Made by a program: the position numbers and the translations under genes
Shown: piece by piece, positions 18,120 to 27,042 of the stretch
Position numbering within the stretch: position 1 is the stretch's first letter
Layout: each line of letters opens with the position of its first letter
The notes under the pieces: generated by a model
Databases searched by the model: none
Told to the model about the DNA's origin: nothing
What the model saw: the letters and a program-made list of their open reading frames with translations, nothing else
DNA from: RUG100 sp050953425
GTDB lineage: Bacteria > Bacillota > Clostridia > Peptostreptococcales > Anaerovoracaceae
Direction: 5' to 3'
Length of the DNA stretch: 64,000 nt
Assembly (NCBI GenBank): GCA_050953425.1
Contig: JBMNMQ010000002.1
Coordinates: 1 to 64,000 of the forward strand

Positions 18120-19787
18120 ATGAGAACGATCGACGAACTAATCACGCTGCTGCTGCGACGGCGCGGCATCGAGGGCGGGAAAGAACAGGCGGAATATCTT
18201 TCTCCCCGGCCGCAGCGCACCTGGGATCCGTTTCTGCTTCCCGACATGAAGGAAGGAACGGAGCTGATTCTGCGCACCATCGACGCCGGCGGCAGCATCT
18301 GCCTCTACGGCGATTACGACGCCGACGGGGTGACCTCGATCGCCGTTCTCTACACCGTGCTGCGGACGATGACGGAGCCGGAGCGGCTGAGCTGGTACAT
18401 TCCCTCGCGCTTTGACGAGGGCTACGGTCTGCATCGCGGTGCCATCGAGAAGATTCATGCCGCGGGCACCGATCTTCTGGTGACTGTCGACTGCGGCAGC
18501 AGTGCCCGTGCCGAGGCCGACTATGCCCGCGAGCTGGGCATGGAAATCCTCATCACCGATCATCACAGTGTCAGTTCCGACACCAGTCCCGCATGCCTTT
18601 TTATCGATCCAAAGCGTCCCGACAGCCGCTATCCGTTCGACGGTCTGGCCGGCTGCGGTGTCGCCTACAAGCTGGCGCAGGCGCTGCAGAGAACGCGCGG
18701 CCTGCCGCATGAACTGCTGGCCCGGATACTCGATCTGGTCGCCATCGGTACGATCGGCGACATCGTTCCGCTGGTCGATGAAAACCGCACCATCGTCAAG
18801 TACGGACTGCGTGAACTCAACAGCGGCCGCCGCGAGAGCCTGCGCAGGTTCTGCGAACGCATCTCGCTGACGCCGGGCCGCATCGGCTCCGAACAGGTGG
18901 CGTTCGCCATCGTGCCGCATCTCAACGCGGCCGGGCGCATGGCCAGCGGCGAGAACGCACTCCGGCTGCTGCTGGCCGAGGATCGCAACGAGATTATGCT
19001 GCAGACCGAGGTGCTGCGCGGCTGCAACCAGAAGCGGCGCGAACTGCAGCAGGAAACCTTTGAGAAATGCCTGGCGCTGCAGCGGGAGCAGTGCCCCCAC
19101 AGCCTTTTTCCGGTCATCGATGCCGACGATGTGCATGAGGGCGTGATCGGCATTGTAGCCGGCGGCCTCAAGGACCGACTGCACCGTCCGGTCCTCGTTC
19201 TGACCCCGACCGGGGAGGCGCTCAAGGGGTCCGGGCGCAGCATCGACGGGCTCAATCTCTATCAGCTGCTGAAACCGCACGAAAGTCTGTTCACCGCCTT
19301 CGGCGGCCACAGCGGCGCCTGCGGCCTGACGATGCCGCGGGAAAATCTCAACCGCCTGCGCCGCGCCCTCGACGAGGACATGCAGCGCGTCGACCCTGCG
19401 CTGCTGCAGCACCGGCCCCATGCCGAACTCGATCTGGCCGCCGGCGAGGCGAGCTGTGAACTGGCCGAGGCGCTGGAAGCGCTGGCGCCGTTCGGCAAGG
19501 ATAACCCGCAGCCGGTCTTCCGCTTTCGCGATATGATCCCCTGCGATGTGCAGACCATGGGAAAGGAGAATAACCATCTGCGCTTTACCGGCCGCGGCGA
19601 GAGCGGCGAGCTGCAGTGCGTGCTCTTTCGCCGCGCCGCGGAGTTCCTCGGCGGCCTGCGGCAGGGGCAGCCGCTGGATGTCTACGGAACCCTGTCGGTC
19701 GACAGCTGGAACGGACGGCGCCGGGTTCAGGTGATCGTCGAGGATCTTGTACGGAAGCGTGCCGCGCGCGCAACGGAGGTTGTATGA
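18120..19787 (+). CDS. recJ: Single-stranded-DNA-specific exonuclease RecJ
   Basis: 5'-3' ssDNA exonuclease for recombination and repair. 555 residues from the ATG at 18120 (preceded by CAGGGGGGT). DHH-family motifs: GDYDADG (64-70), VTVDCG (122-127), ITDHH (145-149), then a DHHA1 domain with FGGHSGACGLTMP. HLNAAGRMASG is also characteristic. The C-terminal OB-like domain is present; the protein is at the short end of the family. Stop overlaps the next start by 4 bp. Confidence 0.93.
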   Translation: MRTIDELITLLLRRRGIEGGKEQAEYLSPRPQRTWDPFLLPDMKEGTELILRTIDAGGSICLYGDYDADGVTSIAVLYTVLRTMTEPERLSWYIPSRFDEGYGLHRGAIEKIHAAGTDLLVTVDCGSSARAEADYARELGMEILITDHHSVSSDTSPACLFIDPKRPDSRYPFDGLAGCGVAYKLAQALQRTRGLPHELLARILDLVAIGTIGDIVPLVDENRTIVKYGLRELNSGRRESLRRFCERISLTPGRIGSEQVAFAIVPHLNAAGRMASGENALRLLLAEDRNEIMLQTEVLRGCNQKRRELQQETFEKCLALQREQCPHSLFPVIDADDVHEGVIGIVAGGLKDRLHRPVLVLTPTGEALKGSGRSIDGLNLYQLLKPHESLFTAFGGHSGACGLTMPRENLNRLRRALDEDMQRVDPALLQHRPHAELDLAAGEASCELAEALEALAPFGKDNPQPVFRFRDMIPCDVQTMGKENNHLRFTGRGESGELQCVLFRRAAEFLGGLRQGQPLDVYGTLSVDSWNGRRRVQVIVEDLVRKRAARATEVV

Positions 19788-20923
19788 AAATCAAGAAAAA
19801 ATCCTTCATCCTGCTGATGATTGTCTTCATGCTGCTCGGCGGCGTGCTCGGCTGGGGCATTACATCACTGCTCGGTCCGGGATTCCGCAGCAGCAGCGGC
19901 GATCTGCAGTATATGAAGACCCGCTACGATAAACTGGAAACGATCTGGAGTCTCATCGACAGCAAATACTATCAGAAGGTCGATGACAGTCAATTGGAAA
20001 CCAGCCTCTACAGGGGACTGGTGGCCGGGCTCAATGACCCGTACTCCAATTACATGACCAAAGACGAATACAAGAACTGGGAGGCGGGGACCCTGGGCGT
20101 CTATGACGGCATCGGTCTGCAGTTTGCCGAGGACAAGAAGGGACGCATGGTCGTGCTCAAGGTCATTGCCGACACCCCGGCGGATCGGGCCGGCATCGAA
20201 AAGAAGGACATCCTGCTCTCCGTCGACGGCAAAACCTACGACGACAGCAGCACGATGGCGAACGCGATCCGCGGCAAAGCCGGCACCCGGGTGAAGATCG
20301 TCTACGAACGCGACGGCAGAAAGCACAGCGTGACGATGACCCGCGCTTCGATCCAGTCCATTACCGTCGAGGAAAAGCAGCTTTCGGGCCGGATTGGTCT
20401 CATCACCGTCAGTGCGTTTGAAGAGAACACTGCCGATGATTTCAGGGACGCCCTGCGGAGCTGTGAAAAACGGCATGACAAGGGCCTGATCATCGATCTG
20501 CGCGACAACGGCGGCGGTCTGGTCGATGAAGCCGTCGATATCGCCGATCGGCTGATGGGCAAGGGAACAATCACCTATCTCGAAGATCGGCAGGGCAAAA
20601 AGGAGTACTACCGCTCCGACAGCAGCTGCACCAAGCTGCCCTATGTCGTGCTGGTCAACGACAGCAGTGCCAGCGCTGCGGAGATTCTCACGGCCGCTGT
20701 CAAGGACAATACCGACAATCCGATCGTCGGCCAGACAACCTTTGGCAAGGGCGTCGTGCAGGAAACACAGAAACTGTCGGATGGTTCGGCACTGACGCTG
20801 ACGGTGATGCAGTACTATTCGCCGAAGGGAAGCACGATTCACAAAAAGGGCGTCAAGCCGGACTACGTCGTGAAGGGGAGAGCGGCACAGATGAAGAAGG
20901 CCCGGCAGCTGCTGCGGCACTGA
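19784..20923 (+). CDS. S41-family C-terminal processing peptidase (CtpA/CtpB type)
   Basis: 379 residues from the ATG overlapping the recJ stop (ATGA). N-terminal signal anchor (about 7-28) places the protease outside the membrane. A PDZ domain follows (about 100-190, GIGLQF...DKKGRMVVLKV). The S41 catalytic core has RDNGGG, the nucleophile Ser at about 295 in NDSSASAAEIL and the general-base Lys at about 322 in FGKGVVQ. Such proteases cleave envelope or signalling proteins; the substrate is not deducible. Followed by a 49-bp tandem repeat. Confidence 0.92.
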   Translation: MKIKKKSFILLMIVFMLLGGVLGWGITSLLGPGFRSSSGDLQYMKTRYDKLETIWSLIDSKYYQKVDDSQLETSLYRGLVAGLNDPYSNYMTKDEYKNWEAGTLGVYDGIGLQFAEDKKGRMVVLKVIADTPADRAGIEKKDILLSVDGKTYDDSSTMANAIRGKAGTRVKIVYERDGRKHSVTMTRASIQSITVEEKQLSGRIGLITVSAFEENTADDFRDALRSCEKRHDKGLIIDLRDNGGGLVDEAVDIADRLMGKGTITYLEDRQGKKEYYRSDSSCTKLPYVVLVNDSSASAAEILTAAVKDNTDNPIVGQTTFGKGVVQETQKLSDGSALTLTVMQYYSPKGSTIHKKGVKPDYVVKGRAAQMKKARQLLRH

Positions 20924-20958
20924 GTGCCGGCGGGATGCACGCCTGCGCTTTGCCGTAC

Positions 20959-21116
20959 GGCTCGCCCGCAGAGGAGATTCGATCGTGCCCGGCGGTTCTG
21001 CCGGCCCGGCTCGCCCGCAGAGGAAATTCGACCGTGCCCGGCGGTTCTGCCGGCCCGGCTCGCCCGCAGAGGAGATTCGATCGTGCCCGGCGGTTCTGCC
21101 GGCCCGGCTCGTTTGC
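20959..21116. repeat. 49-bp tandem repeat, three units plus a partial
   Basis: Units start at 20959, 21008 and 21057 with a partial fourth at 21106. Each begins GGCTCGCCCGCAGAGG and includes GTGCCCGGCGGTTCTGCCGG, which contains an inverted repeat (CCGGCGG / CCGCCGG-like). The copies differ at only a few positions. They lie between the S41 protease gene and the promoter of the yerC-like gene. Confidence 0.92.
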
Positions 21117-21141
21117 GGAGCGGCGTGCGGATTGATATAAT
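21113..21141 (+). promoter_or_regulatory. Sigma-A promoter of the yerC-like gene
   Basis: TTGCGG, 17-bp spacer, TATAAT; directly follows the 49-bp repeat array. Confidence 0.65.
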
Positions 21142-21189
21142 AAGCAGGGGAGTACTGCAAAGAAGCAGGACACCGGAGAGGAGAACACT

Positions 21190-21513
21190 GTGGCGTATGC
21201 ATCCAAATTCAAGCAGAAGGATATCGATGAACTTTTTGCGGCCATTCTGACCCTGCGGGATGAGGAGGACTGCTATCGCTTTTTCGAGGATCTCTGCACC
21301 ATCAACGAGATTCAGGCGTTTGCACAGCGGCTGCAGGTGGCCAGACTGCTCAATGAAAAGATGACCTACAGCGAAATTGAAGCTCGTACAAACGCCAGCA
21401 CGGCGACGATCAGCCGCATCAACAAATGCCTGGTCTACGGCGCCGACGGGTACAAGAGAGTACTGGGAAGACTGAGTAAGAAGGAAGACGACCGAGGCGG
21501 GCAGGACGACTGA
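21190..21513 (+). CDS. YerC/YecD-type TrpR-family DNA-binding protein
   Basis: 107 residues, GTG start preceded by GGAGAGGAG. The sequence LFAAILTLRDEEDCYRFFEDLCTINEIQAFAQRLQVARLL followed by the helix-turn-helix MTYSEIEARTNASTATISRINKCL is the pattern of the YerC/YecD family, Bacillota relatives of the tryptophan repressor. Regulated genes unknown. It is 43 bp upstream of the subtilase gene and may be co-transcribed with it. Confidence 0.9.
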   Translation: MAYASKFKQKDIDELFAAILTLRDEEDCYRFFEDLCTINEIQAFAQRLQVARLLNEKMTYSEIEARTNASTATISRINKCLVYGADGYKRVLGRLSKKEDDRGGQDD

Positions 21514-21556
21514 GTCGGAGCGCAGTCCGGGCGTCCGGTCGGGAACAGGAAACAGT

Positions 21557-24052
21557 ATGAGAAAGATTCGATACCGCCGCATAGCGATTTTCACAGCGCT
21601 GATGATGCTGATCAGCGTTCTTTGGACTGCGGTTCCCGCTGCCGCAGCGAGCACAGAATCTAGGATCGCCGGCACCGCAGAGGCTTCTGCGGCGGCAGAC
21701 GCCGGCGAAAGCACCGCTGCTTCATATGCCGGCGACGAAATCCTCGCCGTGACCGAAGACAGCGTCAGCAATGCGGAGATTCGCGATCTGGCCGACGAAA
21801 ACGGCGACAGCTGCGAAGCGATCACCAAAGTGGACGACTGCAAGATGGCGGTGGTCAAACTCGATGAGGATACGACGCCGGCCGCGGCTGCGGACGATTA
21901 CGGCAGCGAGGATCAGGTGCTTTACGCTCAGCCGAACTACCGCTATCGTCTCAGCGGGAGCAGTACGGACAGTGACGCGGACGGGAAGGAGGCTGCATCG
22001 GGCAGCGAGACCGCATCGGACTCCGCCTCGACAGCGAGCGGTACAGCCGCAGATTCGGAACCCGCTGCCGAGGAGCCGGATGATCCGTACCTGAACGCGA
22101 GTTCGACCTCGGACTACTATGAAAACTACAACGATTCCGCGCAGTGGTATCTCTGGCGCATCCGCGCACCGCAGGCCTGGAGGAAGATGACGCACAAAAA
22201 TGACCGCAGCGTCAAAGTCGGTGTCATCGACACCGGCGTCGTCCGCCAGCACAAGGATCTGCAGCAGGCCGTCGCCGGTACGAAGCGCGTTGAAACGAGA
22301 GAGCTGACTCAGAATGCCTATAAGAAAAACGGAAAGGGCAGCGGTCTCAACAAGTACACGTATCAGGATCCCAGCGGCCACGGCACCCACGTCTGCGGCC
22401 TGATCGCCGCCGAGACTGACAACGGCTGCGGCATCGCCGGCGCTTCCTATAACTGCGTCAGCCTTTACGTCGCCGATGCGGCGGATGACGAGTCCTTTTA
22501 TACCTCCGATCTGGTCAAGGCCATGAACTGGCTGCAGCAGAAACAGGTGCAGGTCATCAACATGAGTCTCGGCATGCCCGGCTATGATCGTCTCATGGAA
22601 ACAAAAATCCACAGCCTCAGCGAAGCGGGCATCGTCTGCGTCGCGGCGGCCGGCAACGTAAAGAGCCAGGGCCGCAATTCGCCGTCTGATGCATCCGAGG
22701 TGATCTCCGTGATCGCTGCCGGCCATTCGCGGCTGACCGAGGCAAACAGCGAATATGCCGCCAACAGCATGGCGTCCTATTCCAATTACGGCAGCAGCAA
22801 GGATCTGATGGCTCCGGGCGGAGCGCTGACAAAGAACGGGCATGATCCAAACGGCCTGTGCAGCACCTGGAACACGGGAACCACCGCCTATCATTACGAA
22901 AGCGGCACTTCGATGGCGGCACCGCTGGTAACCGCCACGGCGGCCATGGTGATTGCCGAGGGCGGAGAGGCCCTGGGCAGCGGCAGTGCCTTTGTCCGCC
23001 GCGTCAGGAATCTGCTCTGCAATGCCGCGGAGCTCAAAGAAGGGGTGGACTTTCATCCGCAGCGCGGCTTTGGCATGCTCAACGCCGAAGAAGCCGTCAC
23101 CCTGGCGCAGCAAGCGGCGGAAAGCGGACTGCAAGCGGCGCCGACCGCGCTGCTGACCGGCAGGGACTCGGTCACTGTCTATCCCGGGCAGACCGCTGCG
23201 ATAAAGTACAAAGTCATTCCCGGCAATGCCGATGCCGCGCAGGTGACTTGGACATCGGCGGATCCCGCCGTCGCGACGGTCAGCAGCGACGGCGTCATCA
23301 GCGGAAAGAAAGAGGGAAAAACGACGGTGACTGCCGTCGTCGGCAGCGTGCGTCGCATCTTTTCCGTCTCCGTCGGCGCCGGCGCGCAGCCAATGTCCAC
23401 AAAGCCGCAGCGGATTCGCGGCAGTCTGACGCTGACCGATCAGGTGGCGGAAATGCGGCATAATAAGGCTTTGAATCTGCAGACAACCTACGCAGATGTC
23501 TACCGCTTTCGGCTGACAAAGGGGCAGCGGCTGCGCTGCTGCATGCAGTCGCCGTCCAGCGGCATATCCTGCCTGCTGCTGCTGTTCGACAGCCGCGGCC
23601 GGCTGCGCAGCGTCGGCCGCGTCAACAACGATGACCTGTACTGCAGGCTGTCGTACAAGGCGGCCAAAAGCGACAGCTATTACCTCGAAGCATCCCATGT
23701 TCTGGCAGCCTGCGTCGACGTCAGCGACCGGGAAATCCTCGGAAGCTATACGCTGTACTCGACCTCGGCATCGCAGAAGGTGAAGTCGATCAGGGTAAAA
23801 AAGCGCGGCCGCAATACCATCGTACTCGCCTGGCAGGCGCCCTCCAGTGCGGCCGGTCTGCGCTGCCGGGTCGATCTTTGCAATGCAGAGAAAAAAAAGA
23901 TTTCGACCAAGACGACCGGCACGGACGGCATCACGCTCAGCCATCTGCGCCGCCGCTCGACCTACTATGTCCGGGTCCGGCCGTATCTGAACGCCCAGGG
24001 CGGACGGCTCTACGGCGGCACTTCGAACTATGTGAAGGTGCAGACCAGATGA
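21557..24052 (+). CDS. Secreted subtilisin-like (S8) serine protease with Ig-like domain
   Basis: 831 residues. Signal peptide (about 1-32), a propeptide-like region (about 55-125), an acidic Ser/Ala-rich linker, then the S8 catalytic domain with Asp225 (GVIDTG), His278 (GHGTHVCGL) and Ser452 (SGTSMAAP). Downstream is a BIG2-type Ig-like domain (about 530-615, WTSADPAVATVSSDGVISGKKEGKTTVTA) and a C-terminal fibronectin-III-like segment (about 735-831). No LPXTG anchor, so it is probably secreted or held by its C-terminal domains. The stop overlaps the next start (ATGA). Confidence 0.92.
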   Translation: MRKIRYRRIAIFTALMMLISVLWTAVPAAAASTESRIAGTAEASAAADAGESTAASYAGDEILAVTEDSVSNAEIRDLADENGDSCEAITKVDDCKMAVVKLDEDTTPAAAADDYGSEDQVLYAQPNYRYRLSGSSTDSDADGKEAASGSETASDSASTASGTAADSEPAAEEPDDPYLNASSTSDYYENYNDSAQWYLWRIRAPQAWRKMTHKNDRSVKVGVIDTGVVRQHKDLQQAVAGTKRVETRELTQNAYKKNGKGSGLNKYTYQDPSGHGTHVCGLIAAETDNGCGIAGASYNCVSLYVADAADDESFYTSDLVKAMNWLQQKQVQVINMSLGMPGYDRLMETKIHSLSEAGIVCVAAAGNVKSQGRNSPSDASEVISVIAAGHSRLTEANSEYAANSMASYSNYGSSKDLMAPGGALTKNGHDPNGLCSTWNTGTTAYHYESGTSMAAPLVTATAAMVIAEGGEALGSGSAFVRRVRNLLCNAAELKEGVDFHPQRGFGMLNAEEAVTLAQQAAESGLQAAPTALLTGRDSVTVYPGQTAAIKYKVIPGNADAAQVTWTSADPAVATVSSDGVISGKKEGKTTVTAVVGSVRRIFSVSVGAGAQPMSTKPQRIRGSLTLTDQVAEMRHNKALNLQTTYADVYRFRLTKGQRLRCCMQSPSSGISCLLLLFDSRGRLRSVGRVNNDDLYCRLSYKAAKSDSYYLEASHVLAACVDVSDREILGSYTLYSTSASQKVKSIRVKKRGRNTIVLAWQAPSSAAGLRCRVDLCNAEKKKISTKTTGTDGITLSHLRRRSTYYVRVRPYLNAQGGRLYGGTSNYVKVQTR

Positions 24053-24736
24053 ACCGCCGGCGCGATGACGGCGACGGCATCGAGGTGCTCTGCGGGAGAA
24101 CGGATGCACCGCCGCTGGCAGAGGCCGCGGAGCCGGATCAGCGCATCCGCATCGCGCTGGCGCTTTACGGCGGCGTAAAAAAAAACCGCCGAAGGCGAAA
24201 GAATCGCGGCGACGGAAGGAAAGAGGGAGGCGGATGCGGCGGCAGCCGGGGCAGCCGGCGCTGCGGCTCCGGAGCGCCGGCGCATCGTGCGCAGCCCCGC
24301 CGGCAAGCCCTCCTTTGCGGTCGGGGGACCGCATTTCTCCGTCAGCCACAGCGGCCCGCACTGGGCCTGCTGCTTTGCCGGCGAGAACGTCGGGCTCGAT
24401 ATTCAGGAGCGGCGCGAGGTCGATGCCGTCCGTCTGGCGGAACGCTTTTTTACGCCCGCTGAGGCGGCCTGCTGCCGCCGCGGCGGGGTGGAGATGTTTT
24501 ACCGCATCTGGGTGCGCAAGGAGGCGCTGGTCAAATATGCCGACTGCACCCTGGCACGCCTGCTCGGCCGCGCGCAGGTTGCCGATGAGAGCGGCGTGAA
24601 GGACCGCGTTTTCTGGCACGGCGAAGTCGTCGCGCTGCGGGAATTCCGCCTCGGCGAGACGATCATCGGCGCCGTGGCGGCAAAGGAGATCAAGCAGCTA
24701 TGTCTGAGAGAAATGAGTGGAAGAAAGCAAATCTGA
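24049..24736 (+). pseudogene. Sfp-type 4'-phosphopantetheinyl transferase, interrupted at an A9 run
   Basis: Would transfer phosphopantetheine from CoA to a carrier protein. The C-terminal two-thirds reads in one frame: GKPSFA...FSVSHSG, the Mg-binding VGLDIQE, and FYRIWVRKEALVKY. The natural start at 24049 overlaps the subtilase stop (ATGA) but is in a different frame; the frames meet at a run of nine A (24177-24185), and removing one A gives a single continuous protein of about 228 residues. Possible explanations: true frameshift, polymerase slippage or phase variation, or a sequencing error. A GTG at 24287 could start a 149-residue form but would lack the N-terminal part. The stop overlaps the next gene by 37 bp. 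Confidence 0.7.
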
Positions 24737-25626
24737 CCGGGATCCTGTTTGCGGTCATGGTCGGATTTTCCTTTCTCAGCGTCAAGATCTGCACGCGTTA
24801 CGGCGACACACTGCAGATTATGACTATCCGCTATGATTTTGCGATGCTGGCAGTGCTGGTTTTTCTCGCCCTGGGTCTGGGCCGCGTCGAAATGCGGCAC
24901 AAGCCGAAGCGCGATCTGATTCTGACGGCGCTGTTCTACATCGGCTTCATGGTGCTGCAGTGCCTCGGCCTCTTCTTTTCGTCCTCGGCCGAGAGTGCGA
25001 TCCTCTTCGCGATCATCCCGATCCTGGTCAAGATCATTGCCGAGATCTTTCTCAAAGAAAAGTCGACGAAGCTGCAGAATCTCTTCGTGCTGCTATCGGT
25101 CTGCTCGCTGGTGGCGATGATCGCCTTCGGCGCCGGCGGTCTGTCGTTCAACCTTGCCGGCATCGCACTCCTGCTGCTGTCTTCGCTGTCGATGGCGGTC
25201 AACAATGTGTATATGCGCTTTGTGCGCGACGTCTATACGCCGTTTGAGATCACCTTCATGATCTGCCTGCTCGGCTGCGTGCTCTTCAACGCGGCTTCGC
25301 TGGTGCGCGGCCTGGCGGCCGGCCATCCGCTGCAGCTTTACATCGCTCCGCTCTCCGAGCCGGCTTTCGTGATCGCCACCGCGTACCTGGGCATCTTCTG
25401 CATTCTCTTCTCGGCACAGATGATGGCCTACATGCAGGCGCACATGCCGGCGGTCAACGCCTCGCTCTACGGCAATGTCTCGACGGCGATCTCGGTCATT
25501 GCCGGCGTCGTCGTGCTCGGCGAGGTCCTGCACTGGTACCACATCGTCTTCGGAGCAGCGATCATTCTCGGTGCGGTCGGCATGAACCTCAGCGGCAGAA
25601 AGAGGGTCGAAGATGAAACTGCGTGA
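24700..25626 (+). CDS. EamA/DMT-family transporter
   Basis: 308 residues with about ten hydrophobic segments in two homologous halves, as in EamA drug/metabolite transporters (inner-membrane export or exchange of small metabolites). The second half ends with LYGNVSTAISVIAGVVVLGEVLHWYHIVFGAAIILGAVGMNL, the typical family ending. Substrate unknown. Starts inside the end of the phosphopantetheinyl transferase gene and overlaps recX by 14 bp, so it is part of a tightly packed operon. Confidence 0.9.
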   Translation: MSERNEWKKANLTGILFAVMVGFSFLSVKICTRYGDTLQIMTIRYDFAMLAVLVFLALGLGRVEMRHKPKRDLILTALFYIGFMVLQCLGLFFSSSAESAILFAIIPILVKIIAEIFLKEKSTKLQNLFVLLSVCSLVAMIAFGAGGLSFNLAGIALLLLSSLSMAVNNVYMRFVRDVYTPFEITFMICLLGCVLFNAASLVRGLAAGHPLQLYIAPLSEPAFVIATAYLGIFCILFSAQMMAYMQAHMPAVNASLYGNVSTAISVIAGVVVLGEVLHWYHIVFGAAIILGAVGMNLSGRKRVEDETA

Positions 25627-26086
25627 TCTGTCGCTGCGCTATCTGACGTACCGCGACCGAACCGAGGAGGAGATGCGCCGCTATCTGCGCCGCAAGGGCT
25701 TTGCCGCAGAGGAGACGGAAGCCGAGATCGAGGCGCTGCGCGAGCTGCGGCTGCTCGACGACGTGCGCTTTGCCCGCCAGTATCTGGCCGCCTCGTTTGC
25801 CAGAGGCCGCGGCCTTCTGCGGGTGCGCCGCGAGCTGCGGCAGAAGGGCGTCGGCGCGTTCGAGATTGAGGACGGGGAAGCCGCCTACGAGGAGGAATAC
25901 GGCTGTTCCCTCGCCGAGGAGGAGCCGCGCCGGGCCAGGCAGGCGGCGGAAGCGTTTCTTTCCGGCAGCGGGAAGATCGATCCAAAGCAGCTGGCGCGCC
26001 TCGGGCGCCGACTTGCCGGACTGGGATACGAAAGCCGCATCATCTATGATATACTCGGTTCATACCGAAGGAGGGAGGAACTATGA
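25613..26086 (+). CDS. recX: Regulatory protein RecX
   Basis: 157 residues of charged three-helix repeats. LRYLTYRDRTEEEMRRYLRRKGF and LRELRLLDDVRFARQYLAASFARGRGLLRVRRELRQKGV are the typical RecX pattern; the last repeat ends GYESRIIYDILGSY. RecX binds RecA filaments and restrains them. recA is not in the window. Overlaps the transporter gene upstream by 14 bp and the macrodomain gene downstream by 4 bp. Confidence 0.9.
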   Translation: MKLRDLSLRYLTYRDRTEEEMRRYLRRKGFAAEETEAEIEALRELRLLDDVRFARQYLAASFARGRGLLRVRRELRQKGVGAFEIEDGEAAYEEEYGCSLAEEEPRRARQAAEAFLSGSGKIDPKQLARLGRRLAGLGYESRIIYDILGSYRRREEL

Positions 26087-26589
26087 GCATCCGCGTACAA
26101 CAGGGAGATATTACCAAACTGAAGATCGAGGCCATCGTCAATGCGGCCAATCGCAGCCTTCTCGGCGGCGGCGGTGTCGACGGCGCCATTCACCGTGCAG
26201 CCGGCCCGGAGCTGCTCGAGGAGTGCCGCACGCTCCACGGCTGTGAAACCGGACAGGCCAAACTGACCCGCGGCTACCGGCTTCCGGCCGCTTATGTCAT
26301 TCACACCGTCGGCCCGGTCTGGCACGGCGGCAGCCACGGCGAAGCCGATCTTCTCGCTTCGGCGTACCGCAGCAGTCTGCAGACGGCCTGGGACGCCGGC
26401 ATTCGCAGCATCGCCTTCCCGGCGATTTCCACCGGGGTTTACGGCTATCCGAAGGACCAGGCGGCGCAGATCGCCGTCGAAACCGTGCGCGCGTTTCTCC
26501 GTGAACACGATATGGATGTGGTGCTGATGGCCTTCAGCGACGGTGACGCCCGCCGCTATCAGAAGCTGCTCGATGAGGACGGGGAATAG
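26083..26589 (+). CDS. Macrodomain protein (YmdB-like ADP-ribose/O-acetyl-ADP-ribose hydrolase)
   Basis: 168 residues, single macrodomain. Family motifs: QGDITKLKIEAIVNAANRSLLGGGGVDGAIHRAAG (ADP-ribose pocket, catalytic Asp/Asn region) and SIAFPAISTGVYGYPKDQAAQIAVETV (phosphate loop). Likely removes O-acetyl-ADP-ribose or reverses mono-ADP-ribosylation; which one cannot be told. AGGAGGGAGG lies before the ATG, which overlaps the recX stop. Confidence 0.93.
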   Translation: MSIRVQQGDITKLKIEAIVNAANRSLLGGGGVDGAIHRAAGPELLEECRTLHGCETGQAKLTRGYRLPAAYVIHTVGPVWHGGSHGEADLLASAYRSSLQTAWDAGIRSIAFPAISTGVYGYPKDQAAQIAVETVRAFLREHDMDVVLMAFSDGDARRYQKLLDEDGE

Positions 26590-26601
26590 CGGAGGACGGC
26601 C

Positions 26602-27042
26602 ATGACGGAGAATACGCAGCTGAAGGAACTCTTCAACGCCTTCAGCTTTGATGTCATCGATGAATACAAGGAAGTGCTCTGGCTGGTGCGCCAGAATTCC
26701 CGCATCTTCGGGCGCAAGCATTATGACGAGGCCATCGCCCAGCTGGGAGCGCTGCGGGAGCGGGCCGCCCGCCTGGCGCCGCGCGATCTGACGGCGGACT
26801 CGGAACTTGAGAAGGAGCTGATCGATCTGCTGGCACGGGCCCGTCACGTTTTCGGCGAAGTGACGCTGGCGCAGATCCGACTCCAGGAGATGCTGCGCGA
26901 CAAGGCGCACAGGAAGGGCAGGGTGAAGATGTCGGACTGCAAGGTGGAGATGGACCGCATCAACGAGGAGACCGAGACGCTCAATCGTCTGCTGCGGGCT
27001 CTCGATGTCAAATGGGCCGACTATCTGGAGGAAACGGAATGA
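26602..27042 (+). CDS. Hypothetical helical protein upstream of rmuC
   Basis: 146 residues, almost entirely predicted alpha-helical with heptad-like stretches (for example ELEKELIDLLARARHVFGEVTLAQIRLQEML). No signal peptide or catalytic motif. GGAGGACGG precedes the ATG and the stop overlaps the rmuC start by 4 bp. I do not recognise the family; coupling to rmuC suggests a shared role. Confidence 0.7.
   Translation: MTENTQLKELFNAFSFDVIDEYKEVLWLVRQNSRIFGRKHYDEAIAQLGALRERAARLAPRDLTADSELEKELIDLLARARHVFGEVTLAQIRLQEMLRDKAHRKGRVKMSDCKVEMDRINEETETLNRLLRALDVKWADYLEETE

Noticed and set aside
20959..21116. CRISPR array
   Set aside because: The 49-bp units follow each other directly with no unique spacers.
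24287..24736. GTG-started 149-residue phosphopantetheinyl transferase as a complete gene
   Set aside because: It would lack the N-terminal part of the fold and has no good ribosome site; the frameshift explanation fits better.
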